From Pseudomonadota bacterium (GTDB taxonomy: Bacteria; Pseudomonadota; Gammaproteobacteria; JAKAQQ01), in assembly GCA_027365475.1 (NCBI GenBank), contig DAHXNI010000048.1, forward strand, positions 1 through 40,885: DNA of 40,885 bases, in the 5' to 3' direction. Shown piece by piece: positions 8,205 to 16,598 of the stretch. The notes under the pieces were generated by a model that saw only the letters and a program-made list of their open reading frames with translations, ran no database searches and was not told the DNA's origin. Position 1 is the stretch's first letter; every line of letters begins with the position of its first letter. Both the position numbers and the translations under genes were made by a program.

Positions 8205-9909
8205 GTTCGATCGGCACACGCGGTTCATAATCCAGTAGAAAACTCTCAAGGTTTTCAAACTCATCAATCCAATCCTTGCGATCGACGCCAAATAGTTCAC
8301 CGAGCGCGCCCTGATCAAGCGTCAGCCCCTTGAGATTGAAATCACTTCCAGGCGTGGGCAGGTAACCAATGGGTGAATCCTGTGCAGTAATGCGATTTTC
8401 GCAGCGTTCAAGAATCCACTGGATCACTCTCAGGTTCTCGCCATAACCGGGCCAAAGAAACTTCCCATCTTTACCCTGGCGAAACCAGTTGACGTGAAAG
8501 ATCCGTGGAAGTTGGCTAACACGATCCCTCAGATTGATCCAGTGTCGCCAGTAGTCTCCAAAGTGGTAACCACAAAAAGGAAGCATGGCCATGGGATCGC
8601 GACGGACGACACCGGTTTTGCCACTGGCTGCAGCTGTTGTTTCAGACGCCAGTGCGCAACCCGTAAGTACGCCATGGGCCCAGTTTTTTGCCTCATAGAC
8701 CAGAGGGGCCACATGCGCGCGGCGTCCTCCAAAAAGAATCGCCGTAATGGGCACACCCATCGGATCCATACTGTGTTTGGACCAGGCCGGGTTCTGTTCG
8801 GCGCGTGTTGTAAAGCGAGAATTAGGGTGAGCCGCAGGTCCATTGACGGGATCATAGGGCCGGCCGCGCCAATCGATTGCAGGGGTACCGAATGAGAGCC
8901 CTTCCCACCAGGGTTCGCCATCTGAAGTGACGGCTACGTTGGTAAAAATCGTATCCCGCTGGATCATCCGGAAGGCATTGGGGTTAGTAGTGGCATTGGT
9001 GCCCGGGACGACCCCAAAATAACCCGCTTCCGGGTTGATGGCCCAAAGACGGCCATCGTGCCCAACATGCATCCAAGCGATATCATCGCCCACTGTCCAG
9101 ACTTTCCATCCTGGAAATGACGGAGGGGGTACCAGCATGGCAAGATTGGTTTTCCCACACGAAGAAGGAAATGCGGCGGCGAGATAGTAGATCTGTCCCT
9201 CCGGGTTTTCAACTCCGACAATCAACATATGTTCTGCCAGCCATCCTTCCTGTCGGGCGTTCCAGCTCGCGATGCGCAAAGCGTGACATTTCTTGCCAAG
9301 GAGTGCATTGCCTCCGTAACCCGAACCGATGCTTTGTATCAGGTTCTCAGCAGGGTAATGAAGGATATAGCGGTGATCCGGACTGAGATCACCTAGGGAA
9401 TGCTGTCCGCGGACAAAAGGCTCGCCTGCCTGAATGCGCTTCTGGATGGTTTCGCCCATGCGGGTCATCAAACGCATGTTTGCGACCACATAGCGGCTAT
9501 CGGTAATTTCCACTCCAAGCTGCGACCATGGGGAATCAAGTGGACCCATGCAATAAGGAACCACATAAAGGGTCCGGTTACGCATGCATCCGGAAAAGAG
9601 GCGTTCATAAAGACTGTGCGCATCTTTGGGCGACATCCAGTTGTTATTGGGGCCCGCGTCGTCTTTCTGGGGGCTGCAGATATAAGTGACCTGTTCAACC
9701 CGGGCCACATCTGTAGGATCCGAACGATGGAGGTAGCAGTGGGGGTATGTTTTAGGATTAAGGGGTAGCATCTCACCTTGTGCCAGCATTTCCCTACTGA
9801 GGACTTCCCATTCAGCTTCTGATCCATTGCACCACTGAATACGTTCGGGTTGGGCAAGCTGGGCCACTGCATCGACCCATTGGGATAAGGTTTGCGTTCG
9901 TTCAGGCAT
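8155..9909 (-). CDS. pckG: Phosphoenolpyruvate carboxykinase, GTP type
   Basis: A 584-aa enzyme converting oxaloacetate and GTP to phosphoenolpyruvate, GDP and CO2; it is the gluconeogenic or anaplerotic link between the TCA cycle and glycolysis. Seen: substrate-site SIGSGYGGNALLGKKCHALR, the kinase-1a P-loop AFPSSCGKTNLAML with the reactive Cys typical of the GTP class, GDDIAWM (kinase-2/metal) and NPEAGYFGVVPGTN. These identify the GTP-dependent family, unrelated in detail to the ATP-type pckA of E. coli. ATG 9909 (MPERTQTL) is chosen; the frame stays open upstream to 10155 but that part is low-quality sequence and overlaps the next gene. It is divergent from the helicase gene, with about 155 bases between them and no further gene. 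Confidence 0.95.
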   Translation of the reverse strand: MPERTQTLSQWVDAVAQLAQPERIQWCNGSEAEWEVLSREMLAQGEMLPLNPKTYPHCYLHRSDPTDVARVEQVTYICSPQKDDAGPNNNWMSPKDAHSLYERLFSGCMRNRTLYVVPYCMGPLDSPWSQLGVEITDSRYVVANMRLMTRMGETIQKRIQAGEPFVRGQHSLGDLSPDHRYILHYPAENLIQSIGSGYGGNALLGKKCHALRIASWNARQEGWLAEHMLIVGVENPEGQIYYLAAAFPSSCGKTNLAMLVPPPSFPGWKVWTVGDDIAWMHVGHDGRLWAINPEAGYFGVVPGTNATTNPNAFRMIQRDTIFTNVAVTSDGEPWWEGLSFGTPAIDWRGRPYDPVNGPAAHPNSRFTTRAEQNPAWSKHSMDPMGVPITAILFGGRRAHVAPLVYEAKNWAHGVLTGCALASETTAAASGKTGVVRRDPMAMLPFCGYHFGDYWRHWINLRDRVSQLPRIFHVNWFRQGKDGKFLWPGYGENLRVIQWILERCENRITAQDSPIGYLPTPGSDFNLKGLTLDQGALGELFGVDRKDWIDEFENLESFLLDYEPRVPIELKEALQRVQRELSSQS

Positions 9910-10064
9910 GATTCTTTGAACCCCACAGATAAAACTCATGCGCCAGGAAGTCCCCGGTCGTCCGAAGGATGGCGGCGATTTAACCGTATTGTACCGGATT
10001 CCATGACTTGATCGTTTGCTCTGGTACCATGATCTGAACGGCAAGTGAGTTGTCAAAGGCATCC

Positions 10065-12002
10065 ATGCACGGGTCTGACTATTTGGGTTGCAACGGCATC
10101 TTGTCGACCGTACTGGACGATTTTCAGTACCGTGACGGCCAGAACCGCATGGCACAGGCAGTCACACGTGCGTTGCGCGAGAAATCCATTTTGGTGGCAG
10201 AGGCTGGAACCGGAGTGGGCAAAACGTATGCCTATCTCATTCCTACACTGCTCAGTGGCAAACGATCCGTGATTTCGACCGGAACCATCGCGCTTCAAGA
10301 CCAGCTTTATGAAAGAGATATTCCGCTCGTCTCGCGAATCCTGGGGAAACCCTTGCGGACGGCCCTGCTTAAGGGACGCGCCAACTATATTTGCCTGCAA
10401 CGCTATGAGATTGACCGATTGCAACCTGGACTCACACCAATCGGGCTGAAGCATGAAGAACGTCGCCGGGTGATGGATGGCTGGATTGAGGAGACGACTA
10501 CCGGAGATTTATCTGAATGCCCCGTGGAGTTAGATGATTTGATGGAACGTAGTCACATTACGTCGACTGCCGAAAACTGCACGGGACGCCGCTGCCCCTA
10601 TTACGAGCGTTGCTTTGTCGTGGAAGCCCGCCGACAGGCACTCGAATCCGATCTCATCGTCACCAATCATCATCTTCTTTTTTCAGACTGGCTGCTGCGA
10701 CAGGATGGATTCTCTCAGCTCCTTCCGGAAGTGGACGCGTTCATTCTTGACGAAGCACACCTCCTGCCTGATTTGGCGACGCGTATGCTCTCAGAATCCG
10801 TGACGCAGGCAGAGCTCGAGCGTGTTTTGGCTAACCGGGTCTGGTCCGATCTGCTGAACGCGGGATCTGATTCCAGTGTGCTGCCTTGGGATCAACTGGA
10901 GCAATCTTTTTCCAGACTGCTCAGCCATGAGAGTGGGCCCACTGGTATTCTGGGCTGCGATGAATGGTCCACCAGCATTCGAGAGAGTCTCGAAACGCTC
11001 GCCTGGGGTTTCGAAGCGCTTCTCCTGCGACTGAACTCGACACCGGAAGATGATTCGAGTCGGGATGCAAGGCGGAATCTCGAGCGCATCCAGAGTATTC
11101 TGGCGAGGGCATCGGAAACACGGCATCCGGAGAATCAATCCGGTACTCAATGGCCTTGGCTGGAGTGGCTCCAGGGTGGGTTCGTGGTGCGTCTCGAACC
11201 TGTTGATCCAGGTTACGGTTTGCACGCACTCATGCAATCTCATGATGCTGCGTGGATTATGACATCGGCTTCATTGAGTGCTGGCGGCAATCTTTCTTAT
11301 TTCAGGGAACGCATGGCTCTTGCGGAGTGTGAGGAAATCATCATTCCCAGCCCGTTTGACTATGCGGCACAAGCATTGCTCTATACACCCAGCAATCTGC
11401 CGAACGTCGATGCACCTGATTATCTGGACGCATTCATGGCGCTCGCGGTCCGTTTGATTGATGCAAACCCAGGCGGCACATTCCTTCTCTTTACGAGCCA
11501 TCGTGCGCTGACCGCTGCGCACGCGCTGATCAGCGGCTCAGTGGGATCACGCCCCTTGCTGCTTCAGGGGCATGCACCCAAATATCGTCTCCTCGAGCGA
11601 TTTCAGGAGGAGTCACCTGCGGTTCTTCTCGGCAGCCATAGTTTCTGGGAGGGGGTGGACGTCAAGGGTCTCGCGCTTTCTCTGGTGATGATCGACCGAC
11701 TTCCTTTTGCGTCGCCGTCTGACCCTGCAGTCTACCGACGAATTGAGGCCTTCAAACGTATGGGAAGAGATCCATTTCGGGACTATCAGTTGCCGAAAGC
11801 CGTTCTGACTTTGCGCCAAGGGGTGGGACGTCTCGTGCGACACGAATCTGATTTTGGTGCAGTTGTTGTAGGTGACCGGCGTCTCGTCGAACGCGGTTAT
11901 GGTTCTCTTTTTCTGGCGAGCCTCCCTCCCATGACCCGTGTTCACGATGAGCGAGCCGTTGCTGAGTTTTTGCAGAATCATGGCCAGATGGTTGGCCCTT
12001 GA
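10065..12002 (+). CDS. yoaA: DinG/YoaA-type ATP-dependent helicase (XPD-like, Fe-S)
   Basis: A 645-aa superfamily 2 DNA helicase. Walker A is EAGTGVGKT (about 46-54); the Walker B/DEAH box is AFILDEAHLLPD. Four cysteines at about 110, 172, 177 and 183 (NYIC, NCTGRRC, RCFV) have the XPD/DinG spacing that holds a 4Fe-4S cluster. Late motifs SFWEGVDVKG and LRQGVGRLVRHESD are present. Length and the ALLKGRxNYxCL region fit YoaA (636 aa in E. coli) better than DinG. YoaA helps repair of replication-blocking damage in E. coli. The ATG at 10065 has AAAGG at 10055-10059; TTG at 10050 would add five residues. tsaB starts 23 bases before its stop; the same yoaA-tsaB neighbourhood is known in E. coli. 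Confidence 0.9.
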   Translation: MHGSDYLGCNGILSTVLDDFQYRDGQNRMAQAVTRALREKSILVAEAGTGVGKTYAYLIPTLLSGKRSVISTGTIALQDQLYERDIPLVSRILGKPLRTALLKGRANYICLQRYEIDRLQPGLTPIGLKHEERRRVMDGWIEETTTGDLSECPVELDDLMERSHITSTAENCTGRRCPYYERCFVVEARRQALESDLIVTNHHLLFSDWLLRQDGFSQLLPEVDAFILDEAHLLPDLATRMLSESVTQAELERVLANRVWSDLLNAGSDSSVLPWDQLEQSFSRLLSHESGPTGILGCDEWSTSIRESLETLAWGFEALLLRLNSTPEDDSSRDARRNLERIQSILARASETRHPENQSGTQWPWLEWLQGGFVVRLEPVDPGYGLHALMQSHDAAWIMTSASLSAGGNLSYFRERMALAECEEIIIPSPFDYAAQALLYTPSNLPNVDAPDYLDAFMALAVRLIDANPGGTFLLFTSHRALTAAHALISGSVGSRPLLLQGHAPKYRLLERFQEESPAVLLGSHSFWEGVDVKGLALSLVMIDRLPFASPSDPAVYRRIEAFKRMGRDPFRDYQLPKAVLTLRQGVGRLVRHESDFGAVVVGDRRLVERGYGSLFLASLPPMTRVHDERAVAEFLQNHGQMVGP

Positions 12003-12693
12003 CTTTGGGCAAGAGGTCGCCACTGTCGCAATCGGCGACGGGGAGGCGCTTGTTCGCGAACGCGAATGGCCGGCTAGACAGGCGTCCGAAAACGGGATGA
12101 TCGAGATTGGCCGGATATTCGCCGAGACTGGCACCACAGTAGCGAATCTGGATGCTTTGGCCTGGATCTCAGGCCCGGGCAGTTTCACAGGTCTGCGGAT
12201 CGCCGCTGCTACCATCCAGGGTATGGCCTGGGTCTGGGATAAACCCGTCGCCTCAATTCCCCGTCTCGCGGTATTGGCGTACATGTGTCGGAAGGCGGGC
12301 CTTACGGTTCCCGTCTTTGCTTGTCTGGATGCTCGCATGCATGAACTTTATTGGGCCTGTTACCAGATTACCGAAGGGGTTTGGCCCGAGGGAGCCATTC
12401 AGGTTGGCCCGGAGACGGACGTTCATCTTCCTGCTGGAGACTGGACCGGCGTGGGTGAGGTGCTCGATCGGGTGGAATACCAATCTCTCCGGAAACGGAT
12501 GGCGCGGTTCGAATCCTGTCTGCCCGCTCGTGCTGGCGCTCTTCTCCCCTTGGCCGATATCGCTTGGTGTACTGGACGCATGCTGGATGCCCGGGCGATT
12601 GAACCGCTTTATGTCCGGCACGAGGTCACGGTGCGAGACTCGTCACATTTTTCGGTCATAAGAACAGGCTATGATACAGGAGAGCAGAAATAG
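11980..12693 (+). CDS. tsaB: tRNA threonylcarbamoyladenosine biosynthesis protein TsaB
   Basis: A 237-aa protein of the ASKHA fold. TsaB, with TsaD and TsaE, transfers threonylcarbamoyl to A37 of tRNAs that read ANN codons; TsaB is the non-catalytic partner and dimerises with TsaD. The hallmark ISGPGSFTGLRIAAATIQGMA lies near residues 60-80, and FACLDARMHELYW matches the next conserved block. The start at 11980 (MARWLALDFGQ) puts the first strand where the family has it; an in-frame start at 11938 would overlap the helicase more. The opening reads ALDFGQ where most homologues have AIDT(S/A), a small deviation. It overlaps the helicase gene by 23 bases and the phoB start follows 11 bases later. 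Confidence 0.9.
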   Translation: MARWLALDFGQEVATVAIGDGEALVREREWPARQASENGMIEIGRIFAETGTTVANLDALAWISGPGSFTGLRIAAATIQGMAWVWDKPVASIPRLAVLAYMCRKAGLTVPVFACLDARMHELYWACYQITEGVWPEGAIQVGPETDVHLPAGDWTGVGEVLDRVEYQSLRKRMARFESCLPARAGALLPLADIAWCTGRMLDARAIEPLYVRHEVTVRDSSHFSVIRTGYDTGEQK

Positions 12694-12704
12694 GGCCTCC
12701 TTCA

Positions 12705-13430
12705 TTGGAAAGCGGTCAGATCCGGATCCTTCTGGTCGACGATGACCCCGGTGTCCGCGACATGTTGTCATTGACCCTTCGCCGTGCGGGCTTTTATGTG
12801 GTCGGAGCACGCGATGTGCGCGCAGCCCAGGAATCCATGGGGGAGGGCTTGCCCGATCTCATCATACTGGACTGGATGATGCCGACCGTGAGTGGCTTGG
12901 AATACGTGCGGCAGTTGCGGCGCGACGAATTGACACGGGAAATCCCAATCATTCTGCTCACGGCCCGCGATGAGGAGGACGATAAATTGAGGGGCTTTGA
13001 AAGCGGCGTCGACGATTTTGTCACGAAACCATTTTCGGCCAGGGAACTTATGGCGAGGGTCCAGGCCGTGTTGCGGCGTAGCCGACTTCATGATCAGGAT
13101 GGCCGTTTGCGGCTTGGGGCGCTCACGATGGATCTTCGGACCTGCGAGGTTTTCTTTAAGGATGCAACTGTCCACCTTGGCCCGACCGAGTTTCGTCTGC
13201 TCAAGTATTTCATGTCTCACCCGAACCATGTGCATAGTCGCTCCCGGATCCTGGATCACATTTGGGGGTTAGGAAAACCGATCGACGAACGGACGGTCGA
13301 TGTGCATGTCGGCCGTTTGCGCAAATCCCTTGACCCCTTTGGTGTCGGCCAATGGATTGAGACACAACGAGGCAACGGTTATCGTCTTCGGGTTCCAGAT
13401 ACCACCGAAAAAGGAAGCCCGAACTCATGA
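12705..13430 (+). CDS. phoB: Phosphate regulon response regulator, PhoB-type
   Basis: A 241-aa OmpR/PhoB-family regulator. Receiver domain (about 6-122): acidic pocket VDDDPG, phosphoacceptor D56 in LIILDWMMP, the conserved Thr in ILLTARDEEDD and Lys in FVTKPFSARELMARV. A C-terminal winged-helix DNA-binding domain (about 135-230) has LGPTEFRLLKYFMSHPNHV, SRSRILDHIWG and a recognition helix in DERTVDVHVGRLRKSL. The LGPTEF and HVGRLRK segments are close to E. coli PhoB. The assignment is reinforced by the PhoR-type kinase that overlaps it and by nearby phoU. The only usable start is TTG at 12705, 11 bases after the tsaB stop and without a strong Shine-Dalgarno, so translation is probably coupled to tsaB. 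Confidence 0.9.
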   Translation: MESGQIRILLVDDDPGVRDMLSLTLRRAGFYVVGARDVRAAQESMGEGLPDLIILDWMMPTVSGLEYVRQLRRDELTREIPIILLTARDEEDDKLRGFESGVDDFVTKPFSARELMARVQAVLRRSRLHDQDGRLRLGALTMDLRTCEVFFKDATVHLGPTEFRLLKYFMSHPNHVHSRSRILDHIWGLGKPIDERTVDVHVGRLRKSLDPFGVGQWIETQRGNGYRLRVPDTTEKGSPNS

Positions 13431-14746
13431 AGTGGGCCTGGATCAAGGAAATTGCCTGGTTTATGACAGGTCTGCTGCTAGCGCTGCTGGGGTGGGCTTT
13501 TTGGGGGCACCCCGTTCCCATTTTTCTGGTCTGGGCAATACTGCTTTTAGGTCGTCACTACCGACAGCTGGCCCACTGGCTCGCTTGGCTTGGCGAGCCG
13601 GAACGGGAGATTCCCGAGGGGACCGGTATCTGGGGGGGGGTTGCCCATGCGGTCCGTTGGCGGATGCGATCGTGGCGAGTCGCACGATTTGAAACCGAGC
13701 CCCGCTTCGATCTTGATCAAGCTCTCCTTGCCGCTTGGCCTGACCCGGTGCTGATTTTGGATGATCTGGGTCGCCTGAAGCGCTTCAATGTACGCGCCGA
13801 AGAGCTTCTGGGTTTGAATCCGCAGAAAGATATTGGGCAGTTTGTCGGAAACTTGCTCCGCAACCCCGCTCTTCTGAAATTGATTCAGTTCCCGCGCGAG
13901 CAAGGCTTGGTTGAAATCTCATCTCCACGCAACGAAGAGCAGATTCTGGAGGTTTCTGTGGCCGCACATGGGTCGGGCGGGACAATCATGTGGGTACGTG
14001 ACGTAAGTGAGCACAAGCGGGCAGAGCAGAGAGGCCGTGATCTGGTTGCGAATGCCTCCCATGAACTTAAAACTCCGCTTACCGTTTTGAGTGGTTACCT
14101 CGAAATGCTCCTTGATGAAGGCTCCATGCATCCGGAACACCAAAAGATACTCAGCGAGATGCAGCGGGAGACTGAACGGATGAAGACGCTCGTTCTCCAC
14201 ACCCTTGAGCTCATGCGGCTTGAGACGAGCGGTGAGAAGGCACCTGACGATCGAGTTCCGGTTCAGGCCATTCTGGATCGTTTGAAACAAAGGATTGATC
14301 TTCTGGACCAGGGGCGTCGGGAGGTGACTTTTGCAGTCGAACCTCTGCTGATTGCGATCAGAGGCTCAGATACAGAACTCACAAGCGCTTTTTGGAATTT
14401 GGTCGACAATGCATTGAAGTTTACAAATCCTGGCGGCCACATCTCAATCACTTGGGAGTCGGACGGAGGTGGCGGGGTATTCCGTGTGACCGATGACGGG
14501 ATCGGCATCCCTCCCGAACGGGTCAACCGAATCACCGAACGTTTCTATCGGGTGAATACATACCTCGAAGGCGGAACCGCTGGTTCTGGACTGGGCCTTG
14601 CGATCGTGCAAAATGTACTCAAGCGTCACCAGGCTAAGCTCATTTGTCAGAGTCAAATGGGAAAAGGTAGCACGTTCAACTGTTATTTTCCGTCGGGGCG
14701 GGTCGAGCGGGCATCGGCGGTGGCCACCGGAAATCAAGCTGTTTAG
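13427..14746 (+). CDS. phoR: Phosphate regulon sensor histidine kinase, PhoR-type
   Basis: A 439-aa membrane kinase, the partner of PhoB. Parts: two adjacent membrane segments near residues 8-45 with almost no periplasmic loop, as in E. coli PhoR (431 aa); a basic linker; a PAS domain (about 98-195, WPDPVLILDDLGRLKRFN); HisKA with phosphoacceptor H212 in ANASHELKTPL; and an HATPase domain with NLVDNALKFT, DDGIGIPPE and GSGLGLAIV. Lack of a periplasmic sensor agrees with the model in which PhoR reads phosphate status through PhoU and the Pst transporter. The start ATG overlaps the phoB stop (ATGA), so the two are co-translated. The N-terminal segment reads WAFWGHPVPIFLVWAILLLGRHY. Confidence 0.92.
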   Translation: MKWAWIKEIAWFMTGLLLALLGWAFWGHPVPIFLVWAILLLGRHYRQLAHWLAWLGEPEREIPEGTGIWGGVAHAVRWRMRSWRVARFETEPRFDLDQALLAAWPDPVLILDDLGRLKRFNVRAEELLGLNPQKDIGQFVGNLLRNPALLKLIQFPREQGLVEISSPRNEEQILEVSVAAHGSGGTIMWVRDVSEHKRAEQRGRDLVANASHELKTPLTVLSGYLEMLLDEGSMHPEHQKILSEMQRETERMKTLVLHTLELMRLETSGEKAPDDRVPVQAILDRLKQRIDLLDQGRREVTFAVEPLLIAIRGSDTELTSAFWNLVDNALKFTNPGGHISITWESDGGGGVFRVTDDGIGIPPERVNRITERFYRVNTYLEGGTAGSGLGLAIVQNVLKRHQAKLICQSQMGKGSTFNCYFPSGRVERASAVATGNQAV

Positions 14747-14851
14747 CTTCACCGGAACCTTTCCTGGTTTGGTCCGATCAACCGGCGGCCAATATCTCGG
14801 TGTTTGCCAAGATGAGGCTGGGTTACTGTCGTGACCTACCCTGGATACCTT

Positions 14852-14867
14852 AAATCCGGATTTTTTT
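14852..14867 (+). terminator. Perfect palindrome plus T-run between phoR and olsB
   Basis: AAATCCGGATTT (14852-14863) is an exact 12-bp palindrome running directly into seven Ts. As RNA it could only make a short 4-bp stem, so terminator strength would be low; as DNA it could equally be a regulator's operator ahead of olsB. It sits in the only sizeable gap (198 bases) of the phoBR-olsBA-phoU block. I could not find a convincing two-repeat Pho box here. Confidence 0.3.
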
Positions 14868-14944
14868 ACCCGTTTTTAAATGCCAACGTGCTATGATCAC
14901 TATGGGCAGTGATAGATTGGCGCGCTATGCGGGAGAGATCCGCT

Positions 14945-15766
14945 ATGACAAATGATCGGACAGTCTCCGAAACGCAATCCTCCGAAAAGCTAGGCGAATC
15001 CGCCCCGTTGCCTCGTGGAGAGACTTCCCTCACAGTCGAATGGGCACAAAGCGAGCACGCCATCCGTGAGGCCCAGCGGCTTCGCTGGCTCGTTTTTGCC
15101 GATGAACAAGGTGCACGGATCCTGACGCCGGAGCCTGGGTTCGACATTGACCCACTGGATCCCTTTTGCCGACACATCGTAGTGCGTGATCTTCGGACGG
15201 GACAGGTCGTGGCCTGTTCCAGGATGCTGTACGAAGAGGACGCCGATCGCGCGGGTGGATTCTATTCGGAAGGCGAGTTTGATCTCACCGCAATCCGCGT
15301 GGCTCCGGGCCGGACTATGGAGATGGGACGAACCTGTGTCCATCCTGACTACCGCAAAACCGTCACCATTGGGCTTCTCTGGTCTGGGATCGCCCAGTTC
15401 ACCGCGTTCCGTGAGTATGCCCGCATCATCGGTTGCGCCAGCATTCCGATGCGTCCGGACGCAGGTGCGAGCGCACTGGCCGCCTACGAGTACCTCATGG
15501 CCCGCTGTCCGTCGCCAGAAAACCAACGGGTGATTCCTCGTCACCCCTTGCCACCTGGCCTGATTGCTGCTTCCGAACCTAGGGTACCGCCATTGCTCAT
15601 GGCCTATGTGCGCTATGGCGCGGTCGTCTGTGGCCCTCCTTGCTGGGATCCAAGTTTCGATACGGCAGATCTTCTCATGATGCTACCTGCGGAAAATGTG
15701 GGCCCACGCTATCTCAGGCGGTATGTTGAACGCAGGAAGCATGATCCGAACGGCCGCGATGGATAG
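14945..15766 (+). CDS. olsB: Ornithine-acyl[ACP] N-acyltransferase (OlsB-like)
   Basis: A 273-aa GNAT-fold protein of the OlsB group (often annotated as putative hemolysin). OlsB attaches a 3-hydroxyacyl chain from acyl carrier protein to the amino group of ornithine, making lyso-ornithine lipid. Conserved blocks run in family order: AQRLRWLVFADEQGA, IDPLDPFCRHIVV, a GGFYSEGEFDL segment, MEMGRTCVHPDYRK, LLWSGIAQF, GCASIPM, and a C-terminal PPLLMAYVRYGAVV with DTADLLMMLPAENVGPRYLRRY. The ATG at 14945 has GGGAGAG upstream; a GTG at 14909 is possible but weaker. The next gene is the matching O-acyltransferase and overlaps it, which strongly supports ornithine lipid synthesis. Ornithine itself as the acceptor is inferred from family knowledge. 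Confidence 0.85.
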   Translation: MTNDRTVSETQSSEKLGESAPLPRGETSLTVEWAQSEHAIREAQRLRWLVFADEQGARILTPEPGFDIDPLDPFCRHIVVRDLRTGQVVACSRMLYEEDADRAGGFYSEGEFDLTAIRVAPGRTMEMGRTCVHPDYRKTVTIGLLWSGIAQFTAFREYARIIGCASIPMRPDAGASALAAYEYLMARCPSPENQRVIPRHPLPPGLIAASEPRVPPLLMAYVRYGAVVCGPPCWDPSFDTADLLMMLPAENVGPRYLRRYVERRKHDPNGRDG

Positions 15767-16586
15767 AGCAATTCGCGAGATGGTGCGCCTTGCACGAATC
15801 CCGGCCATCATTTTTTGGCTGTTTATGGGCATCGGATTGTCCAGCCTGGTGGCTTTAGCTGGCCCTTGGAAACAGCAGCAGCGCCGACTTCGTATCCGCG
15901 TTGCGGATTACTGGTTGTCCGGTGCGCTCCGATTCATTGGCGTGCATGTCCGGATTGTTGGCCAACCCCAACCCGGCACCGTGCTGTTCGCAGCAAACCA
16001 CGTTACTTGGATGGATATCCTGGTCCTTTCGTCAGTCTGCCATGCGCGGTTTGTGGCGAAGGCCGAAGTGGGTAGCTGGCCCTTGCTGGGATGGTTTGCC
16101 AAAGAGGGAGGCACGGTATTTATCAGACGGGGAGATAATGCAAGCTTTGCTGCGGTGGTCGAACGCATGCGCGCCGAACTGATGCAGGGCGAAAGACTGA
16201 TCTTCTTTCCAGAGGGGACAACCAGCAATGGTCGCAAGCTGCGACGTTTCCGATCACGTCTCTTTGGGGCTGCAAGCGAGCCGGGTGTTTGGGTACAGCC
16301 GGTTGGCCTGCGTTATGCAGGTGCGGGAGATGCGAACGAAAGGATACCGTTTATAGGCGACGAGACCATTTTTGCAAATCTTTGGCGCATTCTCGCGTTA
16401 TCGTCAGTTGACGCGGAGATGGTTTTTTTCGACCCGCTTCCCGGCGCCCTGCATTCTCCAAAAGAGCTTGCGCATGCCTGTGAAAAGCGAATTGGTCTTT
16501 GGATGGAGCGATCAGTTACGCTTTCTCTAGAAGAAAGGCTCGTTTGTTCTAATCCCGAGAAGGCTACCGATGTTTTGGATTATTGA
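15741..16586 (+). CDS. olsA: 1-acyl-glycerol-3-phosphate-type acyltransferase, lyso-ornithine lipid O-acyltransferase (OlsA-like)
   Basis: About 281 aa, PlsC superfamily. An N-terminal membrane helix (IPAIIFWLFMGIGLSSLVALAGPW) anchors it to the inner membrane. The catalytic HX4D motif is NHVTWMD (H87, D92 with this start). The acceptor-site motif IFFPEGTTS and a following RFRSRLFGAA segment are present, and WVQPVGLRY matches the fourth PlsC motif. Coming directly after olsB, it most likely adds the second, ester-linked acyl chain to lyso-ornithine lipid; a housekeeping PlsC role cannot be excluded from sequence. The start is uncertain: ATG 15741 has AGGA close by (3 bases), ATG 15759 would make an 8-base overlap with the olsB stop. 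Either start implies translational coupling to olsB. Confidence 0.85.
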   Translation: MIRTAAMDRAIREMVRLARIPAIIFWLFMGIGLSSLVALAGPWKQQQRRLRIRVADYWLSGALRFIGVHVRIVGQPQPGTVLFAANHVTWMDILVLSSVCHARFVAKAEVGSWPLLGWFAKEGGTVFIRRGDNASFAAVVERMRAELMQGERLIFFPEGTTSNGRKLRRFRSRLFGAASEPGVWVQPVGLRYAGAGDANERIPFIGDETIFANLWRILALSSVDAEMVFFDPLPGALHSPKELAHACEKRIGLWMERSVTLSLEERLVCSNPEKATDVLDY

Positions 16587-16598
16587 GATGATATCCGC

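Noticed and set aside
9910-10155. N-terminal extension of pckG by 82 codons
   Set aside because: It is Arg/Ser-rich without similarity to the family and overlaps the helicase gene; ATG 9909 gives the normal start.
11613-12338. A 241-codon open frame on the minus strand
   Set aside because: It lies across the conserved end of the helicase gene and the start of tsaB and shows no family motif.
14828-14845. Possible Pho box upstream of olsB starting at CTGTCGT
   Set aside because: The second repeat 11 bases on (TACCCTG) does not match CTGTCAT; one half-site alone is not evidence.
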